Assembly (NCBI RefSeq): GCF_000003605.2
Contig: NW_003107114.1
Location: 16,336-26,940, forward strand
From: Saccoglossus kowalevskii
Lineage: Eukaryota > Hemichordata > Enteropneusta > Harrimaniidae
DNA length: 10,605 nucleotides
Reading direction: 5' to 3'
Positions within the stretch are counted from its first letter, which is position 1. Every line of letters begins with the position of its first letter. The notes beneath the pieces were generated by a model. It searched no databases, was not told the DNA's origin, and saw only the letters and a program-made list of their open reading frames with translations. Below, piece by piece: positions 7,924-10,605 of the stretch. The position numbers were made by a program, and so were the translations under genes.

Positions 7924-8609
7924 AATCTTACGCGAAAACGAATTACTAGTTCCTTATAAGACATGCATATGCCGTGAGCACATATGGAAAGATACATTGC
8001 GACAGAAATGTCGTGAGAATTACAGGATGAACTCGGACATGGTTGCAATTTCCTGATCTCATCGAGGCACAGTGCAGTACACTTGTCACTCGGTTTTGAA
8101 CGCGTCACCGATTAGGTGAATAAAAATCCGGACATAATTTACGTGAGGCATAATTAAATAATTCTGTCATATTATTGACAATTCATCCAATGTGTGATAT
8201 TCTTATGTGCAATGCAGATTCACTGCATTGCACTACAACCAGCATTCACGTTATCTTTGTATGTTTGTCGTTGAACAAAATTCTATCGCACTTCAAGTAA
8301 TATTATTCAAATTATTTAGAAAACGGTTTTGGGTAAAGAATGGCCATAGGCACACTCATTTTCCGACAGGTCACATGGTATAACTCTAAATTTAAATTCA
8401 CGTATACGGCGAACATTTATAACTCGGAAAACGGCGAGTATATTTGCTGTGTTGGGCTGAATTAAAATACCTTATTAAGCAAAATGTGTCACGTTTGATA
8501 GCTGTTTTTTTTTAGAAAAAAACAGTGCGATAAACTAATATAGACATTATATGTGTTAAGGAGAGTTTGTGGCATTGTACCACAATGTTTGTATTTCATA
8601 TTATTTCAG
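7924..8609. other. Non-coding DNA upstream of the CUB exon, probably intronic
   Basis: No exon with a signal peptide and a phase-1 donor is visible here, although the CUB exon requires an upstream partner. The sequence ends in a pyrimidine-rich acceptor tract (tttgtatttcatattatttcag) just before 8610. A minus-strand frame (about 7940-8108) that runs on into array C is Cys-rich but lacks an ATG near its start and matches no domain I know. The stretch is best read as the 3' end of an intron of the CUB-LDLa gene. Confidence 0.5.
8502..8525. repeat. CTG-T9/A7-CAG hairpin upstream of the CUB exon
   Basis: Bases 8502-8511 (ctgttttttt) are the reverse complement of 8516-8525 (aaaaaaacag), with loop ttag. 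The T-run followed by AG (8505-8515) also looks like a strong 3' splice site. Using that AG as the acceptor of a coding exon would place an in-frame TAA before the CUB domain, so it could only start a 5' UTR. Confidence 0.7.
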
Positions 8610-9017
8610 TGAATTTAGAAGAAGAATGTGACTATTCTACAAGACTATTAAACAGCGTCGAAGGAGAAATACGATTTCATCTGGACAGAGGAGAGCGAAT
8701 ACACTGCGTAGCTACACTTGAAGTGCCACCGAAAATGAACGTCTTATTGCAGTTTGAAGAGTTTTACTTGGACGCCACGGATACGTCGATTTGTGATGAC
8801 ACGTGGCTAATGTTGTACGACGGAATCGAAGCTAAAGGTGGGAGAGAATTGGTTTTGGCACCGGGATTGTGTGGAGATGACAGTGGTGGATCGCGACTAC
8901 CCACCAAAATATACACAACAGAGAACTCTCTGACTATATGGTTGAGCAGAACGACAAAACAGAGTCGCAGCGCCATGGATTTCAGAATTTACTTCATGGC
9001 CTTCAAAACATATTCTG
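8610..9017 (+). CDS. Exon encoding the CUB domain
   Basis: The exon has 135 whole codons plus split codons at both ends (phase 1/1). Numbering from the first whole codon, the four conserved cysteines are at residues 6, 32, 61 and 87. This matches the CUB pattern of C1-C2 about 26 apart and C3-C4 closing the later sheet. Core motifs are VLLQFEEF (44-51), CDDTWLMLYDG (61-71, the usual C..D..xIYDG strand), LCGDD (86-90) and NSLTIWLS (105-112). The C-terminal GF of most CUBs appears as DF (123-124). The acceptor follows a good pyrimidine tract; the donor is G|GTAAGA. Reading through the acceptor would allow a start at ATG 8585, but that gives only about eight hydrophobic residues, a poor signal peptide. 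Confidence 0.88.
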
Positions 9018-10457
9018 GTAAGACTATGATTTCATTCGATGTGCAAACAGGTGCTACGTTCTTTAGTCTCATGTTGATCAATGGGAATGGATCGATAATT
9101 GATCTGTGGCGAAGGTTAATGTTTGATATCGACTGACGAGTCACATCTGCATTTTCCAATGTTTATTCCCGGTGTATTTCGCTAAATTTGTATCATTAAT
9201 GCAGTACATTAGCTGCGACATTTATTGTTTCTAGGCGAAATTATCATTCAAATTTTATCATAACCATAAATTCATTCTAAGAGGGAATTAAAAAATATAA
9301 AATAGCCATAGCAAGGTGCATGTTGGTATATATTTATTCTATAATATACACTTATTGACCCAGTACACCTATATTTCTCCCAGTGCATTTTGCTTAGCAT
9401 ACACGTATTGACTCAGTACACCTATATTTCTTGAATATTGCCATTTCGTTTTCCAGACGATAGTTGCTTTAAATGCGAAGATAGTAGTGTGGACATTTGT
9501 ATAGACGAGTCGTTGCTATGTGATCACAATACAGAACATTGTCCTGATGGCAGTGATGAAGATCTGCGGATATGTAAATATACTGGTGAGGAATTCGCTA
9601 ATATTACAATTGTTACATTACAGAAGAGGTTACATTTTCGCGCCATATACGGAATAGACACATAAATACACCGTTTCCATACAATGTGAGAGTTTGTTTC
9701 TACTAATGTACACATATAGAAAGACTGGGTCACTCTAGTGTAAAAATATACCTCTGGAAATATGTTTATGTTTAATTATATATATTTATAAATGATAACC
9801 ATCGAGAGGTTATGTTATAGACAAATATACTGGTAAAATGTGGTGTGAAAGGTGGCACACCAGTTGGCTATTTTCAGGAAACCGAGCTAGAAAGAACGAT
9901 CTCAATGAATACATTTTCATAGCTTCGACTTCAGAGTACTTATACCTCATCAACATCAGGATGAATAGCATTTCATCAATGTTGAATTAGTGGGTGGCAA
10001 AAGTATAAATAATATGTAATGTCATATTTTGTTCACAGATTTGCCATCAGAAGATTCAAGTAATTATTTACTAGGCATGAGAATAGCTAACATTATTGGC
10101 ATCACAGTCGGAGTCGTAATATTTCTACTTGTCTTCATAATGATAGTCACGTGTTGTTGTCGAGTCAATGCATCAAGCAACACCAATGCCCCGCTTCCAA
10201 CACAGGTGTGTGGCACTAGATCAGCAACATCCTCTACACCTGTGCCTACTAGACAGTGTCCATCGACGTCCGCCACTGCACAGTCAATAACACAATTGGC
10301 AGCCACGCCGGATACTAATGTGTGGACTTATCAACAACCAAAACCTTATCTTCTTGAACACCGGAAATATAGACACGCCTTCAACCCAGCTCTCACTACT
10401 GTATCACAGGCAAGGATATGCCGATCGCCGCCCCATTATAGAACGCAATCATGTTGA
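8610..10457 (+). CDS. CUB-LDLa type I transmembrane protein, 3' part of the gene (three exons)
   Basis: Joining 8610-9017, 9457-9585 and 10039-10457 gives about 316 residues ending at TGA (10455-10457). The order is CUB domain, LDL-receptor class A module, one transmembrane helix, cytoplasmic tail. All junctions are phase 1 with GT-AG introns (GTAAGA...TTCCAG and GTGAGG...TTCACAG), so each module is an exchangeable exon unit. Such proteins act at the cell surface, binding ligands or partner receptors through CUB and LDLa. CUB followed by a juxtamembrane LDLa and a TM helix is the arrangement of NETO-type auxiliary subunits of glutamate receptors; LRP3/10/12-type receptors use the same modules in another order. 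NETO proteins have two CUBs, so another could lie upstream. The N-terminus and signal peptide are missing from view. No canonical AATAAA lies between the stop and the window end. Confidence 0.85.
9018..9456 (+). other. Intron between CUB and LDLa exons
   Basis: This 439-nt phase-1 intron starts GTAAGACTATG and ends TTTCGTTTTCCAG. It is AT-rich. Its 3' part contains a 53-bp tandem duplication listed separately. The CUB reading frame remains open into the intron until TGA near 9134, so intron retention would give a truncated CUB protein with a short unrelated tail and no membrane anchor. No other coding signal is seen. Confidence 0.8.
9346..9431. repeat. 53-bp-offset direct repeat in the CUB-LDLa intron
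   Basis: Bases 9346-9378 and 9399-9431 are the same 33-mer with two differences (cttatt/cgtatt and gaccca/gactca). Both contain cagtacacctatatttct. The second copy ends about 25 bases before the LDLa acceptor, so the duplication brings an extra pyrimidine-containing tract next to the splice site. This is a local slippage-type duplication. Confidence 0.85.
9457..9585 (+). CDS. Exon encoding a divergent LDL-receptor class A module
   Basis: The exon is 129 nt, phase 1/1, 43 codons counting split ones. Six cysteines lie at residues 3, 6, 14, 21, 28 and 39, the number expected for LDLa. The Ca-binding end is clear: CPDGSDED (28-35) matches the canonical C-D-x-S-D-E. Deviations are visible. Cys1 and Cys2 enclose only two residues (CFKC), where most modules have about six. 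The Cys4-Cys5 loop has six residues (DHNTEH) with His, not Asp, directly before Cys5. The usual aromatic before Cys4 is Leu. The acceptor is TTTTCCAG and the donor G|GTGAGG. In NETO-like proteins this module is juxtamembrane, as here. Confidence 0.85.
9586..10038 (+). other. Intron between LDLa and transmembrane exons
   Basis: This 453-nt phase-1 intron starts GTGAGGAATTC and ends TTTTGTTCACAG. It is AT-rich, with a (ta)n-like patch near 9777-9790. I see no exon, RNA gene or mobile element within it. Read-through of the LDLa frame stops at TAA near 9663. Confidence 0.8.
10039..10457 (+). CDS. Terminal exon: transmembrane helix and cytoplasmic tail
   Basis: The exon enters in phase 1 (split codon GAT, D1) and encodes 139 residues to the TGA. 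After a short acidic stalk (DLPSEDSSN), residues 16-38 (about 10083-10151) form a strong transmembrane helix (IANIIGITVG then VVIFLLVFIMIV). It is followed by CCC and an Arg, so the tail is cytoplasmic by the positive-inside rule and the Cys triplet is a plausible palmitoylation site. The tail of about 98 residues is rich in Ser, Thr, Pro, Ala and Gln, with no catalytic domain. It ends RTQSC, which is not a standard PDZ-binding end. I recognise no tail motif that would assign it to NETO or LRP orthologues. Confidence 0.85.
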
Positions 10458-10605
10458 GTAAAACAGTACTTCAATATGCACATATTTTCCCTCATTGTTT
10501 ATAGCTATTGTGGTCATTGGTATAATACTATGAATCTATAATGAGTAAGAGTGTGGTAATTGGTATAATACTATGAATCTATAACGAGTAAGAGTGTGTG
10601 GTCAT
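10458..10605 (+). other. 3' flank or 3' UTR of the CUB-LDLa gene, cut by the window end
   Basis: The first 50 bases after the stop are unique. The rest is a 43-bp tandem repeat. No AATAAA or ATTAAA is present, so the poly(A) site must use a variant signal or lie beyond the window. Confidence 0.6.
10511..10605. repeat. 43-bp tandem repeat, at least two copies, cut by the window end
   Basis: Copy 1 (10511-10553) and copy 2 (10554-10596) share ttggtataatactatgaatc and gagtaagagtg, with only c/a and t/c differences. A third copy starts at 10599 (tggtcat) after an extra tg and runs off the window. It lies about 55 bp past the stop codon, so it may be transcribed in the 3' UTR. Confidence 0.9.

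Noticed and set aside
6821-8108. Long minus-strand frames through array C, including a Cys-rich lead at about 7940-8108
   Set aside because: They are complements of a stop-free 30-bp unit. The Cys-rich lead begins with a non-ATG codon and shows no known domain or spacing.
8505-8609. Coding extension of the CUB exon upstream to the T9-AG acceptor
   Set aside because: In the CUB reading frame a TAA follows at about 8531-8533, so the extension cannot be coding; it could only be 5' UTR.
8764-8976. Minus-strand frame opposite the CUB exon
   Set aside because: It is a shadow of the CUB coding strand. The plus strand has the four-Cys CUB pattern and proper splice sites.
10064-10306. Minus-strand frame opposite the transmembrane exon
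   Set aside because: The plus strand explains the sequence with a phase-1 acceptor, a TM helix and a stop. The antisense frame has no independent support.

Overview
This window looks like nuclear DNA of an animal, most likely an invertebrate. It is AT-rich and dominated by non-coding sequence. The only convincing gene is split by GT-AG introns that all fall in phase 1, the pattern typical of extracellular-domain genes of metazoans. I cannot name the species or phylum. There are no bacterial operons, rRNA, tRNA, CRISPR array or recognisable transposase.

Layout. 1-799: mostly unique AT-rich DNA with a cluster of ACGT-containing motifs (117-285), a perfect 15-bp hairpin (403-435) and a weak candidate exon on the minus strand (655-775). 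800-3090: a 25-bp minisatellite (array A, roughly 90 monomers) built on a CpG-centred palindrome, with higher-order blocks of about 375 bp. 3097-3808: a diverged relative of the same 25-bp unit (array B), partly organised as 51-bp dimers, with a G-rich minus strand. 3809-6870: about 3 kb of mainly featureless sequence holding one weak minus-strand coding candidate (5575-5838), a small tandem duplication (5861-5900) and a promoter-like or first-exon-like motif cluster (6720-6764). 6871-7923: a second, unrelated minisatellite of 35 units of 30 bp (array C) centred on a 12-bp palindrome. It keeps one plus-strand frame open throughout, but its substitutions are spread over all codon positions, which argues against a protein. 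7924-8609: non-coding, probably the end of an upstream intron.

8610-10457: the last three exons of a plus-strand gene encoding a type I membrane protein: a CUB domain, a juxtamembrane LDL-receptor class A module, one transmembrane helix and a short Ser/Thr/Pro-rich cytoplasmic tail. Each module has its own exon. The order CUB-LDLa-TM resembles the membrane-proximal half of NETO-type auxiliary receptors, and more loosely the LRP3/10/12 group, but orthology cannot be settled here. The signal peptide and any earlier domains are not visible. They probably lie upstream, possibly beyond the window, in which case one or more of the minisatellites would be intronic. The window ends in a 43-bp tandem repeat just 3' of the stop codon.

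The most unusual content is repeat architecture rather than a new gene system: two unrelated minisatellites within 6 kb, each with a CpG-centred perfect palindrome in its consensus monomer and each showing CpG to TpG/CpA decay among copies.
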